Shown here: positions 22,901-33,708 of the stretch, piece after piece
How positions within the stretch are numbered: the first letter of the stretch is position 1
How the letters are laid out: each line of letters starts with the position of its first letter
From: Persicaria tinctoria
Lineage: Eukaryota > Streptophyta > Magnoliopsida > Caryophyllales > Polygonaceae
Reading direction: 5' to 3'
Length of the DNA stretch: 64,000 nucleotides
Assembly (NCBI GenBank): GCA_037127255.1
Contig: JBANSL010000001.1
Span: 40,787,001-40,851,000 of the forward strand
The notes under the pieces: model-generated
What the model was told of the DNA's origin: nothing
Databases searched by the model: none
The model's input: only the letters and a program-made list of their open reading frames with translations
Position numbers and translations under genes: made by a program

Positions 22901-25033
22901 ACAGTTCTAATGTACATGATGTCTTGATGCGTTGATGCTTGAGTTGCTAAGCATGATCTAAATTCGTTACCTATAAAATGTGAACTGCAAATGATGAGAA
23001 ACCTGAACTGTCTATTAGATAAGGTTATGATGAAACTTGCTAGCTTGACTTGATTATGTGCATATATGATGATTGTAATAATGATAGAGCATGATGGTAA
23101 ACTGAGACTTGTTGAATCCATGATGTTGTGTTCATAAATGCTAGTGGATATGATGTGGACCTTATGTTTGATGATTTTCATGATTGCTTATTCCTCAACC
23201 CTGTGAGTGAGGTCATTTGGTAGCGTGGTTGGAGAATGGTGAAAGAATTTTGGGCAGGTTGGGATGATCGATGGTATTAGGAGGTGAGTTGCGAGAAAGG
23301 GATGTTGGCTTAGGTAAGACCGCGTGAGTTTTGGGATTGTAAGAGGCAATACTTGGTGGGTTCCGTTGAGCTTCTAGGTGAATATTGGGTGAGAGTATGG
23401 TCAGGGATAGGTCGGCTAGGCGGTGATCGAAGAATTTTCTAGAGGGGATGTGGTTGGTAAGGTATAATGCTTGGGATGTGTTGAGATGTATGGGAAATGT
23501 GGGAATGGCTTTTGAGAGTATTGAGGACATAGTATGAGAGGGTACTTGAGTGTGAGGTCAGAGATAGGAGTTGGGTTCTTAAAGGTGGATGATTATTAAG
23601 AGTGTTTAGTGGAATGAGGGGCGAGATTTGAGCATTGAGATGAATTGGGATTTCCTTGGGGAGTTTTTGTCTGAGTTGATGTTGGCGAGTCTGGAAGAGA
23701 ATTAGTCTTGGCTTGAAAGAGGAGATGGGAGAGTTGGGATTGTGTTTTATTTTGACTGGTATGATTTTCTTGCTTATGTGATTTATTCATATCCTATGGC
23801 ATGACGTTAGATAGCGACCATGATAAAACCTGATATGGAATTACATGTTGATATGCAGTATTAAAATCTAATTGGCAGTGATTGGTGTTATCATGATATA
23901 TTGGTGCTCTGCTATGTTGTTTTAGGAGCATGTTAGGATGTGTCGTGATATGATATACGAGATAATGATGTGTTATTATGTGAAAGTGTGATTGTATGTT
24001 ATGGGGTGAGAGCATGATGTTATATTATGTGGTAGTAAACACGATGTTGTATTACATGTTAGCAAGCGTGCTTATGGATATGCTGCTTGATCTCCCCTTT
24101 TGCTGAATCTTAATGGCATGATTTTGTTGTGTTGATGTGTTGACAATGAGTTTTGTTTCGTTGACTCTATGATGAGGTGACACTTTTATGACTTTTGGTG
24201 TGATGTCGAGACATTTATTATGATTTTGTTATGTGGTTGAGATATGTATTATGACCCGTAGTAGGATGTAGAGATGTTGATGTGACCTTGTGGCACTGTG
24301 TTGGCATATGTTTGCGACTTGTCATATGATGTACTGATTGGAGATTGGTTGATTATTTGGTTATGCATTTCTTATAGCTTGTGAAGCTTGCTTGAATTGA
24401 GACTGATAGCTTGTTTTGATTCTGGAAACTAGGAAGAGAATATGGGATTAGCCCTTAGAGGTGGATGATTCCACCTCCGAGCTTCTAAATTTGATTGATT
24501 GTTATGTGGAAAACTGATTTGGTTTTGGAGGATTTTGACGAAATCTTGATTTGAGAGGATTTGACTTGTTTTGGTGTAAGGTTGCTCGATTAAAGTTGGA
24601 TTGAAGATTTAAACGATTTTGAAAAGGATTAGATTTGATTTGTAAGGAATAAAATTACCGAGAGTTTCAACAATTTTGAGGCCAATCTTTTTCAATTGTC
24701 AAACCCGGGCAACTCTATGATACTTCACGAAGTGGATACAAGCATTTTATGAGGGCGCTTGTAGGGTGCTTGCTAAGACCTAGTGATGACATTGTAGAAC
24801 TTTTAGAGTTGTGGTACTTCCAAAAAGTCGAAGCGAGTATGTGATAGGGGCGCTTATTGCATACTTGTCAAGACCAATTGGGGATATCACGATCGTGACT
24901 AGGATGTTGTGAGAATCCTGGAAGACGCAACCGAGATGATTACAAGATCCTTGGCCATGGTCCTCGGACTCATCAATTTCAAACTTCATCTCCTACTTTA
25001 TTTTGGTTTTAGTCTCGGGGACGAGACTTGTTT
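19922..25033 (+). other. Non-coding interior of copy A
   Basis: 5.1 kb with no open frame above about 110 codons and no retroviral-type motif. Its last 600 bp (24420-25047) are conserved with 34800-35452 of copy B, and its first 120 bp with the inverted copy C start (38990-39093). Cis-acting parts are therefore kept while coding sequence is absent, the definition of a LARD. Confidence 0.75.
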
Positions 25034-25047
25034 TTAGAGGTGGATGA
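25034..25047 (+). other. Purine-rich tract before the second LTR of copy A
   Basis: TTAGAGGTGGATGA immediately precedes TGTAAAGGCCC. The same block precedes the LTR of copy B at 35453. Confidence 0.7.
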
Positions 25048-26403
25048 TGTAAAGGCCCGGATTTTTAAAATAATAATTTAAAAATAAATAAAATAAAATG
25101 GATTTAATTTGGATGTTTAAAGGAAAACTCGTCATTTAAAGGAAAACTCGTCATTTATCCGGCCAAATTTTAAAATTATGCAAAATATATTTTATTTCGC
25201 TTTTACATGCCGAGAATTTGAAATGATGTCCGGATTTCATTATTAAATTCGAATTGGAAAATTTAAATTATATTCGAAACGAATCGAGATAAGGTCGAGT
25301 AAGCGGGTTTAAGGTTTATATTCCGGGTATTTGAATTATCTATTTGGGACCACTTGTTTAGGAACTCTTCTTACCCATCGGATTGCCCACCACTCCAGCA
25401 GTAGAAGACAACCCTTCCTTGTCCTATTGCTCTTCTTCCCTTTACAAATGAGACACCTCCTTTCCCAGTGCATTCTAATTATGGCTCAACCCATATCACC
25501 ATCTTCTGCCTCTCTCCCACACTTTCCTATCTATTTTGGTGAATGTTTCAGACAACACCCACACCATTACAGCTCCCCACCTTTGACCTTTGTCTGTTTG
25601 CCTGCAACCCACCCTTCATGTCTTTAAAAGTTCCCTTGGAGATTGGATCCCAAGCAAACCCACAAGCCCCATTCTCTTCTGTTCCTCCTTTCACCCCCCT
25701 GCCGTGAGCAGCAATAGCTACCCAGAAACCCACGAGACAACTCCATCCTCCTTGGAATTTCCGAGCTCCCCTATTCGCCCTTCGGCGGAGCCGAGCACCA
25801 CCATCACTGAGACTACATTCATTGGAACCTTCCCCGCCTCTTTTTTCTGGAGGAAACCCCCGAGGAGAGCAGCCGAGCAGCAGCAGCATCAGACCTCCGT
25901 CCACCTTCAGTATCCGGAAGGACCGCCAGGACCCGCCGGAGCCGCGTTTCGCCCCCTGCATTCCGTTCGAAGGTCGGTCATAGTTCTCCTTCGTTTTCCG
26001 ATCGTTAACCCTTAAAGCTCCACCTTTAATCCATTTCCTTCCGTCCTAGGCCAAGCTGGCTCGATTTCGACTCCGACTATGCCAAATCGCGCCTCCGACG
26101 AGACCTCCGGCGAGATTTCGAGACCTCCGGTGAGCTTTCTCCCCTATCCTTCGAGTTGGGTTCAATTTCTTTTCTTGTTAATTGGTTGTCGGGAAAGCGA
26201 GAGTGAGTGTGGTCGGAGTGGGTGAGGATTCCGGCAGCCGGAGATTCCCTGGATTTTCTTCTTCTTCCCCTCGTCGTCTTTCCGTTGAGATCTGCAGGTT
26301 CTGTTCAATCGTGTTGGGAAGGAGACTCTGTTGGGCCTAATTTTTCCGGGTCGTGGGCCGATCCGTTTCCTCATCCGGATCCTCCCTTCCCTTCAATTTT
26401 CAG
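25048..26403 (+). repeat. Second LTR of copy A, truncated
   Basis: Matches 16570-17940. Near 25115-25160 it carries a 20-bp tandem duplication (GGAAAACTCGTCATTTA) and lacks about 40 bp found in the first LTR. It ends at 26403 after TTCAATTTTCAG. Confidence 0.92.
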
Positions 26404-26757
26404 AGACATAGTCGACTACCACAAGGATGTATTTGTAAGGTCTTGAAGCAGGGAATGGTCCATAAATTCAATTTCCCACACATCAAATAGCTCAACCTCC
26501 AAAATCCCTGTGAGTGGTGTCTTATTCCTCCAAGTAATGTTGCCCGCCCTTTGGCACTCTTCGCATGAAGTGACATAAGCCTGCGCATCCCTGAAAAGAT
26601 TAGGCCAATAAAAACCACATTGAAGTACCTTAGATGCAGTTTTGAAGCCTTTGGCATGTCCGCTTGTAGGGAGAGTATGGAAATGACGAATGACACTTTC
26701 TACTTCCTCCTCCGGAATACAACGTCTGAAGATATGGTCCTTTCCTTGTTTGAACAA
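26404..26757 (-). pseudogene. gypsy integrase N-terminus, truncated
   Basis: The HHCC zinc-binding region is clear: IRHFHTLPTSGHAKG and YVTSCEECQRAGN, followed by VWEIEFMDHS. The catalytic core begins, in a shifted frame, with the VDYV block that carries the first catalytic Asp (about 26404-26420). The sequence then switches to LARD-like LTR. The second Asp and the Glu are absent, so no active enzyme is possible. Confidence 0.88.
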
Positions 26758-26994
26758 GTAAGGATCATCACAATAGTATTGCTTGACGTCATGGAGGAAC
26801 TTCTTCTTTGCCTATGAGGATAGTCCTGACGGAATCTCATTTCCTGCAAGATAGTTAGCGAAATCCGCATACCAGGGTACCTTTGATCCTTTTATAGCAT
26901 ATATATCATGTATAGGACTAGTAGGAGGGGTAAAGAAGAAATCCTCACCGGAATCCGTACAAAAAATCTCACCTGAAGACTCACCAGGATTTGG

Positions 26995-27300
26995 TCGATC
27001 TCGAGTAAAGTTATTCGATGTCGAGGAAGATGCAGGGGTTGCTGGTGAAGTGCTCGTCCTCTAGTGGTCAGCCTTACTCGATGTCGAGGAATATTGCCCG
27101 ATATCGAGTAAAACTGTACTGTCTACTGGTGCTGAGCTTGACTCCAGGTGGTTCATCGAGTTGGATTTGGTCGACATCGAGGAAATTTTGCTCGATGTCG
27201 AGTAACTTTGTAGCTCAAATCCATGCAAAGAAGAATACTCACCTGGTTTACTCGACGTCGAGGAAAGTTGCTCGATGTCAAGGAAAACTGTGTCAGTCCG
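26995..27300. repeat. Dyad-motif cluster (RNase H-integrase spacer)
   Basis: At least seven copies of (C/G)TCGA-NN-TCGA(G/C), for example CTCGATGTCGAG, mostly in pairs separated by 8-9 bp. Confidence 0.85.
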
Positions 27301-27498
27301 CATCAGGTGCTCGTCTGGGCGAGAGTCGTCAATTGGTGTGGTGTTCTGGGCTTCCTCTATCATGTCTTTGGGGAGCCTGGATAGGTGATCGACGACTGAA
27401 TTCTCTATGCCCTTTTTGTGCTTTAGCTCAACATCAAATTCTTGGAGTAGGAGCACCCATCGTAACAACCATGGTTTAGCATCCTTCTTTGTCATCAA
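27061..27498 (-). pseudogene. gypsy RNase H C-terminus and spacer
   Basis: Starts with the [20 protein letters not shown] stretch and VVDHLSRLP, the end of a gypsy RNase H domain. It then runs into an unusual spacer whose peptide repeats ([23 protein letters not shown]) are encoded by paired 12-bp dyads. The spacer lies where Athila-type elements normally go directly to the integrase zinc finger. Confidence 0.82.
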
Positions 27499-28253
27499 AT
27501 ATCTAAGAGCAGCATGGTCAGTATGGACAATAACTTTAGATCCAACAAGATAATAACGAAATTTTCAAAAGCAAAAACCACAGCAAAAAATTCCTTCTCT
27601 GTTGTGGTGTACTTAGCCTGAACCAAATCAAGAGTCTTGCTTGCATAGTAGATGGCATGTAGTTTCTTGTCCTTCCACTCTCCTAGAACTGCTCCCACGG
27701 CATAAACGCTGGCATCACACATGATTTCAAAAGGTAATGACCAATCCGGCGATTGAATGATTGGAGCGGAGATAAGGGCTTCCTTCAACTTGTTGAAGGC
27801 TTCCAGACATTCGCTAGAAAACACAAACTTAACATCTTTCATGAGAAGGTTAGTTAATGGTTTGGCAATTTTAGAAAAATCTTGAATAAACCTTGTATAA
27901 AAACCAGCATAACCAAGAAAACTCTTTATCTCTTTAATGGATGATGGTGGGGGCAATTTCTCCACTAGCTCTATTTTGGTCATATCCACCTCAATACCTT
28001 TTTTGGACACCTTGTGGCCTAGCACGATTCCTTCCCTTACCATAAAGTGGCACTTTTCCCAGTTGAGAACCAAATTTGTCTCTTCACAACGCTTGAGTAC
28101 CCTGCGCAGGTTAGAGAGACAAATATCGAAAGTAGTACCATAAACTGAGAAATCATCCATAAATACCTCCATTATATCCTCTATCATGTCGGAGAAGATG
28201 GCCATCATACACCTTTGAAAAGTAGTAGGGGCATTGCAAAGGCCAAAGGGCAT
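27495..28253 (-). pseudogene. gypsy reverse transcriptase palm and RNase H start
   Basis: Contains MPFGLCNAPTTFQRCM, the catalytic box FMDDFSVYG (about 28149-28162), then LVLNWEKCHFMV, GIVLGHKVS, FLGYAGFYTRFIQDFS and the RNase H start PFEIMCDAS. All RT motifs of this part are intact. The frame changes at 27495, separating it from the RNase H C-terminus. Confidence 0.92.
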
Positions 28254-28375
28254 CTTCCTATATGCAAAAGTTCCATAGGGGCAAGTAAAGATTGTCTTTT
28301 CTTGATCTTCAGGATGAATAGGAACCTGCCAAAAACCAGAATATCCATCCAGCTAACAAAAGTAATCATGTTCAG

Positions 28376-29560
28376 CTAACCTTTCGAGTACCTGGTCAAT
28401 GAAGGGGACCGGGAAATGATCCTTCCTAGTGGCAGTGTTGAGCTTTCTGTAATCGATGCACATCCGCAAGCTGGTAGTAATTCTTTTAGGAACAAGCTCT
28501 CCTTCTCAATCTCCTCAACGGTCATTCCACCCTGCTTAGGGACAACATGAATTGGACTTACCCACTTGATGTCGGAGATTGGATAGATGATTCCTGCGTC
28601 TAGCATGCGCATGATCTCTTTCTTGACTACCTCCTTCATGTTGGGGTTAAGCTTTCTTTGATGCTCAATTGGTGCCCTGTGATCATCTTCTAAAAGAATT
28701 CTATGCATACAAGTAATGGGTGAAATACCTTTTATGTCCTCTAGAGAATAGCCAATGGCTTTCCTGTGAGTGCGGAGGACTTCTACTAGCTTGTCTACTT
28801 CCTTTGTGTTTAATGAAGCACTGATAATTACAGGAAAAGTAGAGTCAGGACCAAGAAATTCATACCTAAGGGTGTCAGGTAAGGGTTTCAGCACCAGAGA
28901 AGGGCCCTGTGGAATCAAGAAGGGCTCTACTTCCTCCATCTTCATGATCTCCCCTAGGTAATCCATCTCAATCCTCATGAAAGAAGCATCCAAATCAGCT
29001 ACAGGAGTTGGCGTCGACCAAGCATACATTGAAGACAACGCTGAATTGGACATAGGGTTATATTGCTGCAAGAAACTACTCGACATCGAGTTAGAAAAAC
29101 CAGATTTGACCAAAAAAACAGAAGTTACTTTGGAAGCAGGGTTGGTCGATGTCGAGGAGTTTTCCTCGATATCAAGGAAAAGTGCAGCTATCGAGTTGGC
29201 TTTCTCGACTTTTGGTCTGCCTGCAGGGAAGAAGGTAGTCGATTTCGAGGATAACTGATCGACATCGAGGAAATTTAGGAGGCTTACCTGTTTTGCAGGA
29301 GTAGTCGTCGTCGATTTCGGGAAAGTTTCCTCGACATCGAGGGGATTGGTCGACGTCGAGGAAATCTGCTTGACTCCGAGTGAGTCGTTCAGCTCTGCTG
29401 ACAATGCATCATCGAAGAACTCTTCCTCGCTTGATTCTGCAGCAACTAGTTCCTCCTCTAGCGTGGATTCTGCCTTAGCCCCTTCTTGTTCCAAAAGTTT
29501 TCCTGCAGGTTCATTGCAAGAGATAACATTAAATTTTGAATAAATAACTTTAATTTCCAT
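28376..29560 (-). pseudogene. gypsy protease-RT linker and RT N-terminus
   Basis: The N-terminal 200 residues are a low-complexity acidic and Ser-rich linker with repeated LDVEE and SSTST peptides encoded by 12-bp dyads. The RT N-terminus follows: AIGYSLEDIKGISP, CMHRILLEDDH, MLDAGIIYPISD and WVSPIHVVPKQGG. Near 28500 the frame slips: the expected RKLN...DHFP.PFIDQ region is read out of frame to the stop at 28376. Confidence 0.88.
29078..29400. repeat. Dyad-motif cluster (protease-RT linker)
   Basis: About nine 12-bp dyads, including CTCGACATCGAG and GTCGACGTCGAG. Successive copies near 29310-29385 are separated by 7-8 bp. Confidence 0.85.
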
Positions 29561-29589
29561 TACCTCTTTTGTTTCAAGATTGAAAAGTA

Positions 29590-30566
29590 TTCAATAATCT
29601 CATCTCTAATGGTGAAGGTGAGAATTCCCCTCTTTACTCCTATGTTGGCATCTGCTGTTGCTAGGAATGGTCACCCTAGGATGATGGGGCAAGCTGGATC
29701 CTCTGCCATTTCTACTATAAGAAAATCTGTAGGGGCGAAAAATCTACCAACTTTAACAGGAACATTACCAACAATACTTGTAGGGATTACCACTGTGTTG
29801 TTTGCCATGTAGAGCTTCACATCAATAGGTTCCAGAGCGCCTATCTTTACTTTTTACGAGATAGATAAGGGCATGATGCTTCTAACTCACACAGTGCCTT
29901 AAATCTATGACGACCAAGTCCAATAGTGATAGCAAACTTACCTAGGTCAGTTCGCTTGTCTGGGAAATCCATCTTCTTGCATTCCATGGCAATCTCAGTC
30001 ATTGATCGCTTATTGCTAAGAATCTCCTTGAGGAACTTGACGTAGGTAGGCATCTCGTGAAGTGCTTCTGTAAAAGGAATAGTAACATTTAGACTCTGAA
30101 GCAATTTCAATAAACGCTGAAATTTACCATCAGTTGGATCTCTCTGGTTCTTAGAAGGGAATGGGAGCGTCTTCTTAGTTTTCTGAGCCAGAACAGCTTT
30201 CGGAGGTGATGAAGACTCCTCGACATCCGCTACTTTTTCCTCGACATCAACAAGGCTTTGCTCGACATTGACTAAAGTTGTCGACTTCGGGTTGCCGAGT
30301 TGTGCAGACGAGTCCGAGGTTGGCTTCTCCTCCATGTCGAGTTGTTTTTTGTCGATATCGACCAAACCTTGGTCGACATCGAGTTGCTGCTGCTCGTTGT
30401 TGAGGACAATTTTGTCCTTTTCTTCTCCGTTCTCTGGCTCGTGCAATTTGTGACCGCTCCGTTGCTTTACAGCAGCGGCATGTCCGTGCTGCCCCTTAGG
30501 ATTTGGTTCTGTATGCCCAGGGAGCTGCCCGGTTGGTCGTGGAATATGCGCCGCGAATTGACCCAT
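29590..30566 (-). pseudogene. gypsy protease region, catalytic motif degenerate
   Basis: Starts with MGQFAAHIPRPTGQLPG, typical of the gag-protease linker of Athila elements. A motif-rich spacer follows (VDIDKKQLDMEEK, LVDVEEKVADVEE). The pre-protease helix FLKEILSNKRSM comes next, then a degenerate active site (LCELEAS where the family has Asp and Gly). In another frame the protease C-terminus continues (VEMAEDPACPIILG, FLATADANIGVKRG) with a stop at 29671-29673. Loss of the catalytic Asp would inactivate the enzyme even without the frame breaks. Confidence 0.82.
30218..30392. repeat. Dyad-motif cluster (gag-protease linker)
   Basis: Six or more full or partial dyads, such as GTCGATATCGAC followed 9 bp later by GTCGACATCGAG. 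Confidence 0.8.
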
Positions 30567-30623
30567 TTAGGTCTCAATGTTCCTCTTCTAAATATCCAGC
30601 TCTCCAAATCTTGTATTCATGTT

Positions 30624-31940
30624 CTAGAGCTGATTATTGATGGCGCTTGTAGACTGCTGCTGTTGTGCTTGATTTCTCCTCATCTCGTGGAGGATGAGCT
30701 GCAGACAGTCCTTCCTTTGGTCCCTTTCCGGGTGTCCTGGAGCTCTGTATGGCAGGGGGTTCCTAGGAGGACCTTGGTTCCATTGTGGTTGATAGAACCT
30801 TTGATCCCCCATATAGCGATTGGGACCCCCTGCGTAAGCTACCTCCTCGTGAGTTTCTGCCATCCTGACCTGCTCTGTGTGTGGGCACTCAGTGGTGGTG
30901 TGCCGCTGTGAACCGCATTCGATGCAGGGCTGGTTGAGAGAGAGATACTTGACTTGCTTGAGGAGCTTGCGATTCTGATCTCTGTAGTATTGCTCCTTGA
31001 CATCTGGTTCAATCTCCTTAAAAGGCTCATAGAGAGGCATGGATAGGGCTTGCCTGTCATAGGCATTCTCATCATAGTTTGTAGGATCCCCATACTTATT
31101 ATCGTAGTTGGTGAGCTTGTCGAGTACACCCCATGCGTCAGCTGGTGGCATCGTCAGATACTCATATCGAGTATACTGATTTATCCTATCATTAGTGGGC
31201 TGGCCAATAGAATTGAAGAAGATCTTCTGAATGACATAGGGTGGCTGTCCATGAGTAGGGCAAAATCACAGTAGTTCCTTATATCGTTCCCTTGCTTTTG
31301 CCAGCGGCTCCCTAGGCTTCTGTTTGAAAGCTGTAATCTTCTGGCGGAAAAGTGCTGTCTTTGCAGGAGGAAGGAATTTGTTGAGAAATTCCTGCTCTAC
31401 TTGAGCCCATGTTGTGAGGGATCGTGGTTTCAGTCCTTCAAGCCACTTCAATGCAGGACCGGCGAGAGACCAACGAAAGGCTTTCATCTTGACATATTCC
31501 AGAGTAGTACCTTCAGCAAGAGTACGACACATGGCAGAAAAATTGGTAATATGTTCAAGAGGGCATTCATTAAATCTTCCATGAAAATAATTATTTTTAA
31601 GTTCAATAAGGAAGTGAGTGCGAATTTCAAAATTATTTTGAGGGATTAGAAAGGCCGATTCAGCCACGACGAGAGTTGGGTGCATGTAATCCTCTGAAGT
31701 GGTAGGGTATTGGGCAAGCTCAGCTTCTGCTTGCCTCCTTTGCTCAGCTTCCTGTTCCCTGCCTTCTCTCTCAGTGGTGATGGCAGTATCTTTGGCGGCT
31801 AGTTCCCTCTGAAGCCTCTGTATCAGCTGTTCTTGTGTTTCTGCGGCAGCCATGGCTCTTTTTAATTTAGCGTGGACATGTATAAGGTGTTCCGGATCGT
31901 CTAAGTGGTCAAACTCAGGTGGTTGACAAGAACGGCGCAT
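30624..31940 (-). pseudogene. gypsy gag with zinc knuckle
   Basis: One frame read from 31940 carries a coiled-coil-like Gln/Glu/Arg-rich N-terminal part, then the gag core (PQNNFEIRTHFLIEL, FHGRFNECPLEHI, LKWLEGLKPRSLTTW, FLNKFLPP). A TGA at 31266-31268 interrupts it; it continues in the same frame to a CCHC knuckle (CIECGSQRHTTTEC) near 30900 and ends at 30624. Beyond that stop the same frame leads, after further stops, into the protease linker. Only nonsense changes separate gag from protease. The product would be the nucleocapsid/capsid protein. Confidence 0.9.
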
Positions 31941-32003
31941 ACACCTGCGAAGTAACTCAAAAGAAATGTGAGATCTTAACTACCTAAGACGTGAATGACA
32001 GCC

Positions 32004-32021
32004 TCCCCGACAACGACGCCA
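32004..32021 (-). other. Primer-binding site of the minus-strand gypsy element
   Basis: TGGCGTCGTTGTCGGGGA on the minus strand, two transitions from the TGGCGCCGTTGCCGGGGA consensus, next to the LTR end. Confidence 0.85.
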
Positions 32022-32205
32022 ATTTGTTGTAGGAGGAAATCGAGACTTGCAATTAAAATATTAATAAAGTAAAACAAACCGATTGGATTCCAGCCAATAA
32101 TGTTCAAGACTCCCTCCTGATGTAGCAAGAGAAAGTCAGGTTCGATCCTCGAGGAAGCTGGTCAGCGGATCCTAGGTAGCGAAGGAATCTCACAGCGGAA
32201 ATCGA

Positions 32206-32406
32206 CAACAGATTACCCGATCTCGAGTAAGGTTACTTGATAGAAGATCGGACAAGTCCAAACAGAGCAAGCAACAGTCACAGGTTTTACTCGATGTCGA
32301 GGAAAACTTTGGTCGACGTCGGGTACCTGTAGAAACCAGAAGCTACAGCGATCTAGGTGATCGAAAATCAGTATTCGATATCGACCAGTTTTGGTCGAAA
32401 TCGAGG
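32206..32406. repeat. Dyad-motif cluster in LTR, downstream of promoter
   Basis: CCGATCTCGAG, the CTCGATGTCGAG/GTCGACGTCGGG pair and the TTCGATATCGAC/GTCGAAATCGAG pair. Confidence 0.8.
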
Positions 32407-33246
32407 AAACAGAAACTTAAAACGAAATAAAGAACAAGGCTTTCCGGATTCGGAATAACATATGTATGAAAGAAAACTTCCAAGATTTGGGATTTGCAAC
32501 AACGATAACCAAACATGGAAAAGGCAAGATAAATAACGATAATCATGCAAATCGCATCGAAAGATCAAGCTTTTGCCTTTTCCAACAATTAGACAACTCT
32601 TTCAAGAAACCCTAATTGTATCTACCGATTTTAGGTTTACAATCCAAGTTGTTAGCACGGATCTCCATTTAATGGGTAATAAACACATAATAGGTAGTAG
32701 ATGGTCAAAACACGACAAAGATCAAATCTTTACCTCAAACACGCATGGCTATCGTCGGGCTCGCCCCAACCCTAGAAGTAGGTGGACTACTCGCGCCTCA
32801 TCGCAATCGCAAACATTATTGATTGAAAAGAAATAACTTGCATTAACTAAATTCAAAGTCTTTATAATCCCGGCACTCCAACTTTCGTTGATCGCCAAAA
32901 CCCTAAAACCATTGAACTCCTAAACTTCACTGTGGAACTACTTCTCTAGCTTCTGAATTGAATGAATGAATAAAACTCAGCCCCAAGAGCTTTATTTATA
33001 GGGATTAATCCTTGCTAATCAAGGAAAGCAATCTATATCTATATCTAAAGATAAAACTTAAATAAAGATAAAATATTAAATCTAAAGGGAAATAATTAAA
33101 TATCTAAAATATCTCTTGTCTTAAATGAATAATCTTATCTCCATGGATAAATCCTTGATATAACTTGATAGATCTTTGATAGACTCGGACTCCTTCGCTC
33201 CCAACTCGACTCGGACAACCCAACAACGTCACGTGACCCAGGAACT

Positions 33247-33507
33247 TTTTGCTCGACATCGAGGAATTTCCTCGATATCAAGGAGAAATGTCGTCGACTT
33301 CGGCTTCTCGAGTAACTTCTTCTCGTATCTGGACTCGGACATGTGTTTCTGGTTTACTCGACATCGAGTAATTTTGTCGATATCGAGTAAATGTTGCTTG
33401 ATGTGTCTTGCTCTTCAGCTTCTCGATTAGATTTCCTTCCTCGAGTCTAGGTGTGGCTTCGCATTCTTGTCGATATCTAGGAGTTCTTCTCGACATCGAG
33501 TAAAACT
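33247..33507. repeat. Dyad-motif cluster in LTR, upstream of promoter
   Basis: Three pairs around 33250, 33357 and 33470, spacers 7-8 bp, for example CTCGACATCGAG then GTCGATATCGAG. Confidence 0.85.
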
Positions 33508-33708
33508 TGGCTCCCATCTTTGCTTCTTGGCTTCGTCCCGAAATAGCTCCAAATTCTGTAATTTTAAACCAAAACTTATGTAGACCTTCATTTCTTGCAA
33601 ATAAGCATATATTACATAAATTCAACATATTCCCAGCCCGAAATATGCAAAATATATAGAATATGGAGCTAAAATGTGCATAAAAACATGGTTATTTTAT
33701 TGACATCA

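Larger units (their letters stand above)
16570..26403 (+). mobile_element. LARD-like non-coding LTR element, copy A (3' LTR truncated)
   Basis: The 5' LTR (16570-19905, 3336 bp) begins TGTAAAGGCCC and ends GGGCCGTTACA, an inverted terminal match. It is followed by a tRNA-Met primer site. A 5.1-kb interior with no gag-pol motif ends in a purine-rich block, and a second LTR copy begins at 25048. That copy matches the first 1.36 kb of the 5' LTR with fewer than about ten substitutions plus one local rearrangement near 25120-25160, so the insertion is young. It stops at 26403, where an unrelated gypsy sequence begins. Long LTRs and the GGGGACGAGACTTG block before the 3' LTR recall Tekay/Del chromoviruses, the likely helper lineage (inference). 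Confidence 0.88.
26404..33708 (-). mobile_element. Athila-type Ty3/gypsy element, 3' end missing
   Basis: On the minus strand the order is LTR (33708-32025), tRNA-Asp-type primer site, gag with zinc knuckle, protease, RT, RNase H and the start of integrase, then an abrupt end at 26404. The rest of integrase, the 3' untranslated region and the 3' LTR are missing. RT and flanking motifs (FMDDFSVYG, FLGYAGFYTRFIQDFSKI) are of the Athila type. Coding parts are broken by several stops and frameshifts. Dyad-motif clusters occur both in the LTR and in coding sequence. Confidence 0.9.
32025..33708 (-). repeat. 5' LTR of the minus-strand gypsy element
   Basis: Read on the minus strand it starts TGATGTCAATAAAATAACC at 33708 and ends CCTACAACA at 32025, 1.68 kb. 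TATAAATAAA on the minus strand at 32991-33000 is the likely core promoter; the following AGCTCTTGGGGCTG leader resembles that of the 45062 family. Dyad-motif clusters lie at 32206-32406 and 33247-33507, downstream and upstream of the TATA box respectively. Confidence 0.85.
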
